64,000 bases of DNA from Prostheceraeus crozeri (taxonomy: Eukaryota > Platyhelminthes > Polycladida > Euryleptidae): assembly GCA_907163375.1 (NCBI GenBank), contig CAJQUW010004739.1, positions 124,001 through 188,000 of the forward strand, read 5' to 3'. A program made the position numbers and the translations under genes. The notes under the pieces were generated by a model. It was given only the letters and a program-made list of their open reading frames with translations, was not told where the DNA came from and made no database searches. Below are positions 21,513 through 33,044 of the stretch, in pieces; within the stretch, counting starts at the first letter, position 1, and every line of letters begins with the position of its first letter.

Positions 21513-24500
21513 GTATGATGTACAAATTCTATCATTAAGTTTTATGTCTTAATGATAGGGCTATTCAACTATATAGGTTTTAGATAATAGTTCATTTTAT
21601 ATTACTTACTTTCTTTTGATAGGGTGAGTTTGCTAACATGAAATTGATAAATTAGAAATATCTTTAAATATTCTTGCAGAATTAAAGATTTGCACAGGCT
21701 ATGATAATCTTATACGCAGGCTATAAAGAAGGCAAGTAACTAGGAGGCACCATTATTTATATAATTTTGAAAACTATTAACTAAAAAATTAATGTACGCT
21801 TACTTTAAGCTCATTTCAATTTTTCAATAAATAACAAAACATTCAAAATACGAAACGAAAATGATAGCGAAAACTAGACGAACTCAAAAAACGAAGGCAA
21901 AAAATAAAAATCTAGAACGAAAATGAACTCTATTCCCTACGTTCTAAATGCATTTTGAATAATGAGCATAACAACAAAAATTGCCGAAATTCCTCATGAT
22001 TTGAAGCGCATACTCTATGTACCTAAACTGCTTTAGTCATTGTCATTAATCTGCAATTTTTTTTTCAGTAGCCGACGACGGCTTTAAATAGATATTTGAA
22101 GAAGAATGGTTTATGATATTGATTTTTTTCAATTAAATAATTTACGAAAATACATAGATAGCATGCAAGATTGAATTTTCACTGAGCTGTCTTACTTCTT
22201 TGGGGTTTCCATTGTATCAATTGTCCTTAGACCACTATCTTCAGTGATTTAGCTTAAATGTCCGTATCGCAGTTTGCGTCCTAAATGCATGTAAATATTG
22301 TCCTGTTGACAAAATGCGTGTACATAAGATTTAAAGAACCGCAATAAATGAATCTGCTAGGCTACATATGTTCAAGTTTAAATTAAGTTTGAATAGTATT
22401 ATTAATGAATATTTGTTCATATAAGCAAATGGCGATAAGCAAGGTAACCGCAAATTTGTTTCTCCTTGTATGAGCTTACTTCTCAGTTTCTTTTGCATGT
22501 ACGAAGGATGGCTTTTAGGCTGTTATGGGAATGACTAGAATAGTTTCATCATTTTTCAAGATCAATAAGATTTTTTCAACACATTAATGAGAATAACCAG
22601 GAACTACTAGGTTGATTCCACCGTCGAGAGGCGTGGCGAAAGAAGATAAAATAGATGCCAAGGACATTATCTTTGCTCACAATTTTGCTATCTTTTGTGA
22701 ACGAACGGAGAAGATAAGCGAAGTTTTCATATGAAAGAGAGAATGCGACGAAAAGTCGATGAGATGATTGATGGTATTCTGGAAAGAAACGTCAATGAAA
22801 TGATATCACGTCACACGAACGATGCTATGTTTAGACTTTCATTGCAAAAATATTTGCCATAAATATATAGACAACTGGTAACTAGGAACAATTTCTGAGC
22901 ATCAATTCTACTGATTAAGAGAAAAAATTCTAAATTCTATGATGTACTGTGATATTGGTTATCGAACCTAAGGAATTTTGAACAAAAATGAAATTAATGA
23001 AATTAATATAATTACTGGCTAATGCCCTCTGCACCGGGTTCTAAAGCATCTGTTAGCATCATTTAGTCACCATGCCACCTATATTTGAGGTTTTGAATGC
23101 CTTCAATGTACAGTGCGCCGCAGTCACAGAATTAAATATTTTGTTTATCTGCTTCGGTTTGCTAGAAGTATGATTAATACGAAATCGCCGGCACATAGAG
23201 GTACCTATGAAGTGGGTAAAAAGGAATTCCTAATACCTTACAGAGATAGGAAAAAAGTCGTGCGTCGCTTGCGGATTAATGTGAGTTCCAGCAAAGTGCT
23301 TCGATTGTCACAATTCCTTCAGATTCGAAGAATTCAGATCATTGCCCTCAAGTTTTCTCCATAATGTTGGCCCTTCCGATCATTATTAAAAAAGAAGCAG
23401 GCGTGCGAAAATTAGTTCACTTGATGATTTCACCATCGTCTTCTCACCATTCCTTGCTGCATTGTGTATACACTGAATCGAATGTTAGATGGACGATGTG
23501 TGTTTTGGTGTGTGAGAAGTGATATCACAGCACGCACGCATCTCTCACTGACTCTGGTGTCCACTGCTGACTGTTTATTGTTTGCCATTTCCAATAGCAA
23601 GCAATATACGAATTATCCATTCGAGAAGGAGCAAGTTGTCTAATTCTGTGATGTGCTATTTCGATATTAAGGTTACATATAACTCTTCCATTCTAGGAAA
23701 CCGAAGTGCGCGCAGATGAATCTAATTCTGTGGCCGCAGTACATAAGCAACGCAGTTACATAGGCGTAAAAATATACTTATTTTGAGTTCTAAGGGAAGA
23801 TGTTGTTGATTAAGAAATTGTTATAGCTTATTTACTTTTTACTCAAATTAATTAACTTTTATTTTACTTAAATCATCAAAAATACAAGTATGCGCATGCA
23901 GTCATCAACGCATCTATTATAACATAATTATGGGACTACAATCTACTTTGAATTAATTTCGTTCCAACTCTATAGAAGGAGGATTGCTATGGTGGATGCG
24001 AGGGGCGGGTCCATGCGGATGTCATCGACCTGTCGCGTTATTTTGTTATCAAAAATGTCATTCGATGCCGAATTTGCTGTATTGCATGAAGACATCCGTC
24101 ATACATTTAGGTTTTGTTGAGCATGGTCTCTCTATCAATTAGGTCAGCTTAGGAGATACTGATCGTGCGTCTACAATCTCAAGTAATTGACAATTTTTGA
24201 TAACGAAATTGAAAAAACTCCGGCAACCTTTTCTATGAAATAATTATCTAGAGAACTGTTTTCAATCTGGTCAAGCGCTTTGTCAATATGAAATGTTTGA
24301 TGAAATGTAATGATGAAATAAATGACAAAAAGTAACATAGAGAAATTTTGATGAAACTGTATCTTCACGGACCAGTAATATCCTGCCCACGCATTATTCT
24401 GGCTGGATCATTGATGTTCTGATTTAATATTTCACTCAGTTTTTCTTCGTTCTAAATGATGTTGCTGACAATGTGCTGTCATTTTATTTCTTGAAAGGGA

Positions 24501-25365
24501 TTGATATCCATCATATAACACAGAATAATGATGAATAAATCGGTTAAGGACGACTTTCAACTACTTCGTGAGCTGTAAAGTAGAAATCTGCTAACCTGAT
24601 ATGTCCAGTCATGATCATCAATCCTCACGCCTTTGTCTTTACTCTAATGTCTTTCTCACCATGCATTAAACTTCTTTTCGTTTGTCTCCTTGTCTATAAA
24701 GCCTTCTAAATATAGATTCATTGATATGATTTTAAGATTTCTAAAGTCATCGGAATCTTTTTTGGATCATTTGAAATAATCCTGCGAAATCTGAATATTA
24801 TGCATGCAGTTAAACAGAATAAAATAAGACAGAATTCAATACCTTGCAGGCAAGACATAAATATCTTAAAACATCTTATGCTTTGCAAAAGCAAGTTCAC
24901 GCTAAATTCGATTTGTATCTGTTGTGTTGTTGTACAGCTTACCACTGACACCGAATAAAAATTAATCATCTTCGATGTTCTTTGAATGTAGGACAGTAGC
25001 ATAAATTAGGTAGTGAACAATCATTGTCGAAAAGCACTTACTCTTCTCTTTCTGCACGTACATTTATACTTTCGCATTCTCATAATTGGTTAGTAAAAAG
25101 GAAACATTGTGTGCTAAAATCTTTTGCGGGTGGAAATATAAAATTTTCAAAGGGGCAAAAATTGAAATAAACGTGTTTTGAAAATAGAGAAAAATTATAT
25201 AAAAGAATGAAGCTGAACTGTATAACTTTGTAAAAACAGCATGCTACTTGTGGTAGCCCATGTTCATAAGTTCACCCGCACCAATGTTAAGTGACTTTAC
25301 ATTAAATTTGAAGTTATCAACAGTAGTATGATATACATAGCCGTATAATTCAACATGGAATAGCA
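21513..25365. other. Unannotated non-coding, probable intron
   Basis: Nearly 4 kb without supported genes. The 83-aa plus frame at 23113-23364 is basic but unrecognised and lacks convincing splice borders. Confidence 0.35.
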
Positions 25366-25406
25366 GATAATAATAATAATAATGATGATAATAAATAAAT
25401 AATAAA
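25366..25406. repeat. AAT/AATG microsatellite
   Basis: TAA/AAT units, then ATGATGATAATAAATAAAT variants. Confidence 0.85.
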
Positions 25407-25851
25407 TCGTATATTTATAAAGTGCTCTCCCCGAGCTGGCTCAGAGCGCAGTAAGAGAATGCAAGACACGAAAAGTTAGACAAAAATTACAAAGATGGAC
25501 CCACCCCTATATCAAGTCAGAACAGACAGATAAAATATCCTAGTGCAACTGGACACTGAAATTATCAAACCTTCTCATGATTGCTATTTGCGTGATCCGC
25601 ATTATAACGCATATTGCGCTAAAGTGGGGTGCGTGGGTCAATTGCTGGAATAACAATAAAACACTAAAAATAGAGCTCAAGTCGACAATAAAACATTTTT
25701 GATCTTTTGACTTCCTCACAAAATGTGAAGCTAAAAAAGAAAACTGAGCTTCAGATGAAATAATCACCTGTGTTATGAGATGGATATGCTTTTCAATAGA
25801 AGGATGTCTGCATCACTATTTCACAGACACTATTTGATTTCACCATTTCAG

Positions 25852-25929
25852 CGCTTGAAGAAAGTGGAGATGCAGAAGAAAACACAAGGGATGAAGAAAA
25901 TGAAGTCGAAGATCAAGAAACGACAAAAT
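25852..25929 (+). CDS. Host gene exon b (acidic)
   Basis: A 78-bp block between acceptor CACCATTTCAG and donor GTAAGT. Joined to exon a in phase 1 it reads ALEESGDAEENTRDEENEVE, then DQETTK, ending again in phase 1. The composition is strongly acidic, typical of a disordered linker. Both splice sites match consensus and the phase fits exons a and c. The gene is unidentified. Confidence 0.6.
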
Positions 25930-27290
25930 GTAAGTTCCTGACGTTAACATGTCGTTGAATTAGTGAAACCACCGATCAGAAATAGAGGTCAACGTTCTTG
26001 ACATCTCTCCATACCTTGTTTTCCATCTGAATTTATCCCAACATGTCAACATCGCACTACAGACAGACATTATTTGCGACAGTTGATGGAAACATGATGT
26101 AAATTTCTGACTTGCAAGATATTTGATTACTGGAAATCCTGAAATGAAAAAATTGCAATGATTGAAAAATAAATTTGACATAGAAATCATCGAAAAATAA
26201 TGCATTTATGCTTCAACATCAAGATAAAGCGAATTCTCTGTCTAAATAGTTCTTTTTGGCGGCATTTTACGCAGACCATAAATATGCGACCTACTTTGTG
26301 TGTGTTTCGTGCAGGAGTCCATCGTCCATAGTCTTTGCAGGAGACCATCGTGGCAAAAGTACTTAATCATCAACTACATTTCGTCTTGTTGATGTGATTC
26401 AATCTTTGAAATCCAGATGGCAGGTAAAACACTACAGAAATGTACTCTGTAAAAATGTCATCAGATCATTCCATTCTGAAATGAAATGATAAAATAACGA
26501 AATATGATAAATGACTGTCTTTCAGATAGTCTATATGAGACCGTATAGCGCTTAAATGCGGATGATCACAAACGTGCATAATTGGTTTCCTCATAAAGAG
26601 CCATAAAAAAGATCTAATACGAGTGCACTCTCTAAGGTGAATAGAGAATTATAAATTGCTTCTCAAAGGATGAAATGCATTAACATCTCAACATATATTA
26701 TCATATTTTTCTTGGAGTTTTGCAGCAAACATGCTATTCCTCAGATAAATTTGATAAAGAATTTTCCGCATTATCGTAACATCAGTTGAATTCAAATTAT
26801 TCAAAAAGAGTAGAAAGTTGGAAAAAGTAGAATGAAATTCAATTGCACGTGGAAACTAATTTCCAGATATTTCTGCAGTTCGCTTGTCAACTCAAACGAA
26901 TCAAAGGAGAAAGCAGTATTTCTCAGAAGAATATTCACCCCCTCAACCAACATCACAAGAGTTCCCAAAATGCGTGAATGACCTGCATGCCACTATGATG
27001 GAAACTCAGTGCGTCGAGGTTACGCTCTTCAATACCTTTATCATGAACGTCAGTTGCTAGAATAATGCTTGCATTACGTAGCTGTAAGATATTGTTATCA
27101 AATGAAATTTTGATTAAAAAGAGGTTATATGACCGCAAAGACATCCTCAGACCCCGCAATGTGGCATATACAGCTGTTTTATGAGTCGGATTAGCGTTGC
27201 ACAGCGGTGATTCAAAAATGACAATTTTTCTTAATCTCTTGGCTCTCAATTCCGAGTTTCATTGACATAAGTGTTTTGCATTAACTTCAG
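25930..27290 (+). other. Intron between exons b and c
   Basis: AT-rich, begins GTAAGT and ends TTCAG. The minus frame at 26953-27249 shows no motif. Confidence 0.5.
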
Positions 27291-27382
27291 GCAGACCTTG
27301 TTCATCTGCAGACCTTGCTGAAGCCATAACTGATGTTGTAACTCAAAATCCTTTAAAGTCACTTATGCTCAATTGTTTTAAT
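27291..27382 (+). CDS. Host gene exon c
   Basis: A 92-bp block after acceptor TTAACTTCAG and before donor GTAAGT. With the phase-1 T of exon b it reads CRPCSSADLAEAITDVVTQN, then PLKSLMLNCFN, ending in phase 0. The segment from ADLAEAITDVV looks like an amphipathic helix. I do not recognise the domain. Splice consensus plus phase continuity over three exons is the main support. Confidence 0.6.
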
Positions 27383-30300
27383 GTAAGTTTGCTAAGAAAG
27401 TAAGAACTAGTAACACCCTTTTTTCTAATTCTGTGTAGACTTTATCATATGCTCGTAGCAATTCGCGAATGAAAATTTATGGAGACGACAACTGTCATGT
27501 GGTAATGTAGCCACGAAAGTGGAGCGGTGTGAAATTACTAACTCAGCTCCGGCAAAGTATCCTCAATTGGCGACTTCGATCTAACTGCATATTGGACTCT
27601 CGATCCACTCTGGCTTATTATGTCTTGTTGGAGTCCATTCCAGCTCCATATCCACAAAGCTCGTTTTATCCTTCTCTGTTCAGTTATTCTGTTATTCTGA
27701 CCCTAGTGTGATGTATATAGCCAGTGCAAGCTGTGTTATTTGCATGAGACTGCTCACGACAGAATAAAGTGCGACATGTGGGCTGTGAGATGAGTTTATT
27801 CATGCTGCACTTGACAGCATTCATGTGGAATATTGATTAATTTGTTTATTATTGCATTGATTAATTAATTAATTCCTGAAGACGAGCGAACGCGCGAAAC
27901 ATCCGGAACGTGTGCACATGGTTTTACTAAAAACCTGCTGGAAATAAAGGAGTGAGCACTCACGTACTGGCCAACGTTTTTCTTTATGGAAAGCCTGATC
28001 TGTTTCTCTGAAAGCTATTACACAAAATGTTTGCAGATGGGCAAAATTCAGACCTTCAAAAAAATCACCTTTCAAAATATGTCAGTGGGTCAAATGCAAC
28101 GAGTACGATAAAACTAAAAGTTACGATGGTCGATGTCTTGGGTCTGACCCAAAAACTTAAAAGATATTTTTTCGTAAGTGAATGGAAATTATTGGACTTT
28201 CCTGCTTTTTAACTAAGAATATAGGATGAAGAGCTTACGAGGACAGTTGAACACAAAATTCTGGCTATCTGTCTTTTGTATTTACTGAGCATAAGAAAGC
28301 GAAGATACAAATGATGTACCATTTACATCAGGCAACATGTAGAGACAGATAATTCCCTGGAAATCATGCAGTTGCATAAATTGATACATAAAATAAGTAA
28401 TGCATATGTACGTAATTATGCTTTTGATGATTTTTTTAATAAAATGAATGCAATTTCTGATCAATCCAGCAATATAACACTTTGGCCGCAAAATTACATC
28501 ACTCTTTGAATTAATAACAGCCTTTTGAAGAAATGAATACTGCTGAAAAAAAGAAAATTATATTTTTTGCAAAATTCGTGATATTCAATATGAATGTCAG
28601 ACGTGTTGATTTTGTTGTGAGCCAAGCATTTCAACGCCATAAAGGCAAGAATTTCTCCTCTGACACAATAAGTCACAACGCACTATAGACAAATTCTCCA
28701 TCAATTCCAGGCGATGAATATGATCATTTTAGTCATTAGTCCAGAAATGCTACCGCGCGTAATAAAGAGAAGCAATTTTCTTCACAATTTTAATTATCTT
28801 TGCATGTTCAGTGATATCTGGCCAATGAAAGTTATAAAATGGAAATCATGCTTCCGTTGATAAAATTCATGTCGCGGTCTTTCATTCAAGTCATCGGATC
28901 AAATTAGACCAAAGTAAAGCTAGGTTTGAAAATGTGGACATAAAAGTTTAATGAAAGAGATAACTTCAATGCAATTATCACCTAATTATTGTACATGGGC
29001 AATGAAACGGGTATTGAGCTTTTTAAAGGAATTTGTCAGCGTTCCTATCATTCCATCTGGTTGTTGCTAATATTGCTGTAGAATGGTAGTTTCTGACGTA
29101 AAATACTTGAATGCTTAAAGCTATACATAAGCGCTTGCAGTGGTTTTTAGCTTTCGTAGAACTTAGCTCTGCCAAATAGAATTTCATTAAACGTAGCTGA
29201 GCAAAAATAATAGAACATGATCTACAACAAAGAATGTCTAAATAACTCTTCTGTGTGTATGAAGAAATATTGCCCACAGATAATAGGAATTGGCCAGAAG
29301 GCATAAGTCTATCCTGCACAGCTTTTATGAATTAAGATTTAATTAACTACATTTATTTGTAACTACATTTATGCATATAACTGTGCTGTGCGCACAGCTC
29401 AAAGAGCATCTGTTCTTTCGGCAAATTATCACGTAATTGATGGATATTATTTTGATTTTTTTGATTCTTGCGAATAGAGTTTCATTCCAGTGACTGAACA
29501 CCGCCTAGAAATCGGCTTGCAGTCACACTGCTACCGGCTTAATGCCGGTTGACTTAAGTCGCTCGTTTGGACTGATTTCAAAGTCTCGACCGGTTTCCAT
29601 CTCTTGTTTGCAGAATGCATGAGAATTTTAAATATTCATGTATATGCGTACATTTAAATTGTTCAACTCTTGACATTTTCCAATCGACGTCATGACAAGC
29701 TATTTATTGCACTCCATCAATGATTTACCACAGCTACTGGAGCATAGAGGAAGGAGCTTTGACAGACTACCAAGCGGGCCGAGGAGTCCATGGATCGGGT
29801 TTGGCCTTGGGTCTCATATTTTTTAACCGACATTGATCTCCATTTACTTGTGAAGATGTGAAAGTTAACAAATCAGGATAGTCAAAATGCAAATCACATG
29901 GTATTGAGGTGAATGCACACATCCCATTTGGGCTCTTAGACACATACCCACCAATCACGCGAATCAAAATGCAACCCGGTCTTTTAAGCGGAAATTATGG
30001 AATTCGAATCATCTTCCCGTGCTATAATATCTACAAGAATTCAGGAGACTCAAAGTGATAGTTATCGGTAACTCAATGGAGAAAAATATATAGATAGAAG
30101 TGACTGGACTCGTTTTACTGCCATACTTGCTCTCAGAATTTGAAATTAAGTCGAATCGACTAGAATCATGCAAGTACTTTATATCGAAGGCAATAACCGT
30201 TTGATAATCAACTAATGCTGGAGCCTTCTGTCAATGAAAAAAGCACAAGCAGGAAGCTGATCAAAACTACACAATAATTAGGATGCCGTGACTAATTTTC

Positions 30301-31679
30301 ACAAAAGTTTGCTACCTCTCATAATTCCCGTTTCATTATGTAATTTCGGTTAAGTGGCTATATTTTTTTATTCAATGTTGACATCCTTTTGGGTATAAAT
30401 ATTATCTTCCTAATTGGTCATAGACGATTACGTAATTTAAGATAACCAGTAGTAATTCAAATGATAGCTCATCCATTTTTAAAAGCTATTGAGGGCACAA
30501 GATTGGCTACGTTTTTGGCAGCCGCTGCCGATCGGTGATCGGCTTATTAAAAACCGGGCGGTCGGGGATGGGACGGCGGTGGCTGGCGTCTCTATGATAG
30601 TCAAGGCTTTGATTGTCAGACATTATTTGGTCAACTTTTGCCTTTAGACATTATTGAATTTCCACATAGCTTGCATGAAATGCATGAATGTCAGGTCATC
30701 TGGTATTCCGGATAAGCGAGAGTTACCTGTTGCAATACAATATTACACAATGTAATTATTCGCACTATGATATTACGTTTTGTGCGATGAGCAGTAATAC
30801 TCGTTATGACTCATTTACTAGTCTGATGAGATGAAGGCCTACTTTATAATTTATGACAATGTTAACTGCATTTTTAAAGTCAATCAAACACGAGCAAATT
30901 GAAAACAGATAATCAGAATAATGACCCAAATGAGCATTGATGTAATAATACATGCATAATAATATACATATATTATATACATATAATATATGCGTAAATC
31001 TATATCCCGCCTCCACAAGAAAGCTCTAAGCGTACAACAAATTCTAAGTTCCAATGAAATAAAAGTTTTTCTAGCGACAAAAGCTATGTCATATTCACAA
31101 ATGGTGCATTTAGTTTTTGTTTCATAGTTCGTTTGCTGCCAACAATTCCGGTGGTTGTGACGTTTGTTATACTTAATCTCATGACAAGTCCGAAAAATTT
31201 CATGTGATGTCCTTTCATATTAATCAGCAACTGCCGCCTATCCGTGCTTGGAAGACTTGCTTGTTGCCCATGTTAAGAATCCACGAGAACTTCAATATCC
31301 CTCAGCAAGGCAAGACGCACATCAAAAAGATAAATTAGGCCTGTGAAAATTTTTCAAATATTCGATTCGAATCGCGAATCACGACCCGATTCGATTCGAC
31401 TCAAAATTTGTCGATTCTCAGGTCCCTTGCTTAAAGAATAGTTCGCAATATTTATATCGCAAAGCATGTCCGTAGATACTCTCAAAGTATGTCACATTAA
31501 CATGGTCTTAATGTTGTAATGATTGACTAAGCAATATATTCTAGACTGAATGTCGCCAATGGTCGACATGGGTCTAATTAAATTAACCGGACGGTCGGCG
31601 TGATGAGAAGCCGGGATGGCGGCGGGTTCCAAACCTGACGTGAATCAATATGAATAAAGCCTCCAGTTGTTGGTCAACA
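27383..31679. other. Non-coding, probable large intron (part 1)
   Basis: No supported gene. A TTTGCAG-bounded block at 28037-28173 ends at GTAAGT but does not give an open frame in the needed phase. GC-rich words with CGGTCGG occur at about 30524-30595 and 31580-31630. Around 31352-31410 there are interrupted ATTCGATTCG repeats. Confidence 0.4.
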
Positions 31680-31681
31680 TA

Positions 31682-31711
31682 CGTGGTGGCGTCAATAAGT
31701 CCGTAGACTCG
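31682..31711 (+). repeat. Mariner terminal inverted repeat (left)
   Basis: Starts CGTGGTGGCGTCAATAAGTC; one mismatch to the complement of 33013-33042. Confidence 0.95.
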
Positions 31712-31823
31712 CAAAGATAAAAAACAACTGGCTTTTTCCACTTAAGGTATATTGAACCTATGGTAATGTAGGCAAAATAAATCTGTATGGCAAATAAATC
31801 ATGACATTGTGTATTTATAAAAA

Positions 31824-32861
31824 TCACTTTTCTACATAGGAACCATTATTGTCAATGCACAGTTTCCACCGTCTCACTAGCTCGTCGAAAGCCGTCGCAA
31901 ACCAACCTTCTGGACGTCCGGAAAAGAAGCTTGCAACGTCCTCCTTCAGTTCTTCCTTGCTGGAAAACTTCTTGTCCCTGAGGTGCTTTTTCAAATGTGA
32001 AAAGAGGAAAAAATCACTTGGGGCCAGGTCCGGACTGTAAGGCGGATGTGGGAGTTGGACGAATCCAGCACTTTGCAGGGAGGATTCAGCCCGTCTACTC
32101 GTGTGGATCGGAGCATTGTCATGCAACAGGTACAGATCCTGGCCAGAGGGCTTTCTTCTCAATTTCCTGGATTCTGCAACGAGCTGCGCGTAGTATTCTC
32201 CCGTTATCTTGGTGTTCTTGTCCGCGAAGTCCAACTTGATCACTCCTTTGTGGTCCCAGAAGATGGTCAGCATGAAGGCCCTTTTGTGTGAGGTTCCAGG
32301 CCTCAACTTCCGAGTCACACGTTCACCAGGGAATTTCCATTCCATTGATGCACGCTTGCTATCCGGCACGTAAAGCGAGAGCGGTGTTTCATCCTCTGTG
32401 ACGATGTTCTTCAGAAATCGATCACCAAGTTCTTCATGGAGCTCCACGTTTCTCGCGCAACATTCCAGCCTGCGCGAACACATTTCAGCACTGAGAAAAT
32501 AAGGAACGAATCTGGAAGACAACTTCCTCAGACCAAGTTCTTTGAGCCTGTTGTGGACAGACCCGTAGCTGATGTTCAGCAGCTCCGACAGTCTATGCTT
32601 GGTTATTCGCCGCTCTTCCGTCACGATCGCTTTCAGCCTCACAAGAACTTGATCTCCGATTTCTGAGGGTCTGCTGGGTCGGTCTTCGTCTTCAATGGAA
32701 GTGCGGCCATTTCGGAATTCCTTGATCCACTTGTACACCGTTGACCGTGCTGGGGCTTCGTCCTGGTAGGCCTCATGCAGTTGCACCAGCATCTGTTCAG
32801 CTGGCATCCCTCGCAAATAAAGAAAGTGTATGACACTGCGTTTTTCGACATCAGAAATCAT
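31824..32861 (-). CDS. Mariner transposase (DD34D), 345 aa
   Basis: I choose the ATG at 32861 (MISDVEKRSVIHFLYLRGMP), which gives 345 aa, the typical mariner length; an upstream in-frame ATG at 32894 would add 11 residues. The N-terminal half has two helix-turn-helix segments with the linker IEDEDRPSRPSE. Catalytic acids, in the 356-residue numbering, are D168 (TEDET), D259 (LLHDNAPIH) and D294 (SPDLAPSDFF), spaced DD34D. The mariner signature YSPDLAPSDFFLF is complete. No stop or frameshift is present and all catalytic residues are kept. It would bind the 30-bp ends and move the element by cut and paste. Confidence 0.95.
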   Translation of the reverse strand: MISDVEKRSVIHFLYLRGMPAEQMLVQLHEAYQDEAPARSTVYKWIKEFRNGRTSIEDEDRPSRPSEIGDQVLVRLKAIVTEERRITKHRLSELLNISYGSVHNRLKELGLRKLSSRFVPYFLSAEMCSRRLECCARNVELHEELGDRFLKNIVTEDETPLSLYVPDSKRASMEWKFPGERVTRKLRPGTSHKRAFMLTIFWDHKGVIKLDFADKNTKITGEYYAQLVAESRKLRRKPSGQDLYLLHDNAPIHTSRRAESSLQSAGFVQLPHPPYSPDLAPSDFFLFSHLKKHLRDKKFSSKEELKEDVASFFSGRPEGWFATAFDELVRRWKLCIDNNGSYVEK

Positions 32862-33012
32862 TCTGCAACCAAGAAATGTGATGAGATAAGACAACAGATC
32901 TGTTATTGCTTAAATGCCGCATGACAACTGCTCACTCAGTGATAATCGAGACATACATGCACACGGCTTCCACTGACAGCAGTGATTAGATAAATGAACC
33001 ATTATTTCATGT

Positions 33013-33042
33013 CGAGTCTACGGACTTATTGACGCTACCACG
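33013..33042 (-). repeat. Mariner terminal inverted repeat (right)
   Basis: Pairs with 31682-31711; TA follows at 33043-33044. Confidence 0.95.
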
Positions 33043-33044
33043 TA

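Larger units (their letters stand above)
31682..33042 (-). mobile_element. Mariner element, apparently intact
   Basis: The 1361-bp element has 30-bp terminal inverted repeats (31682-31711 and 33013-33042) that differ at one base. It is flanked by TA dinucleotides (31680-31681 and 33043-33044), the Tc1/mariner target duplication. It encodes one uninterrupted transposase on the minus strand. Near-identical ends, a clean target duplication and an open ORF point to a recent insertion. It lies between exon c and the exon at 57335, probably in an intron, antisense to the host gene. Confidence 0.95.

Noticed and set aside
23113-23364. 83-aa basic frame
   Set aside because: No recognisable domain and no splice-site support.
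28037-28173. Candidate host exon between TTTGCAG and GTAAGT
   Set aside because: The frame required after exon c contains a stop, and no open frame fits both neighbours. Kept only as a weak possibility.
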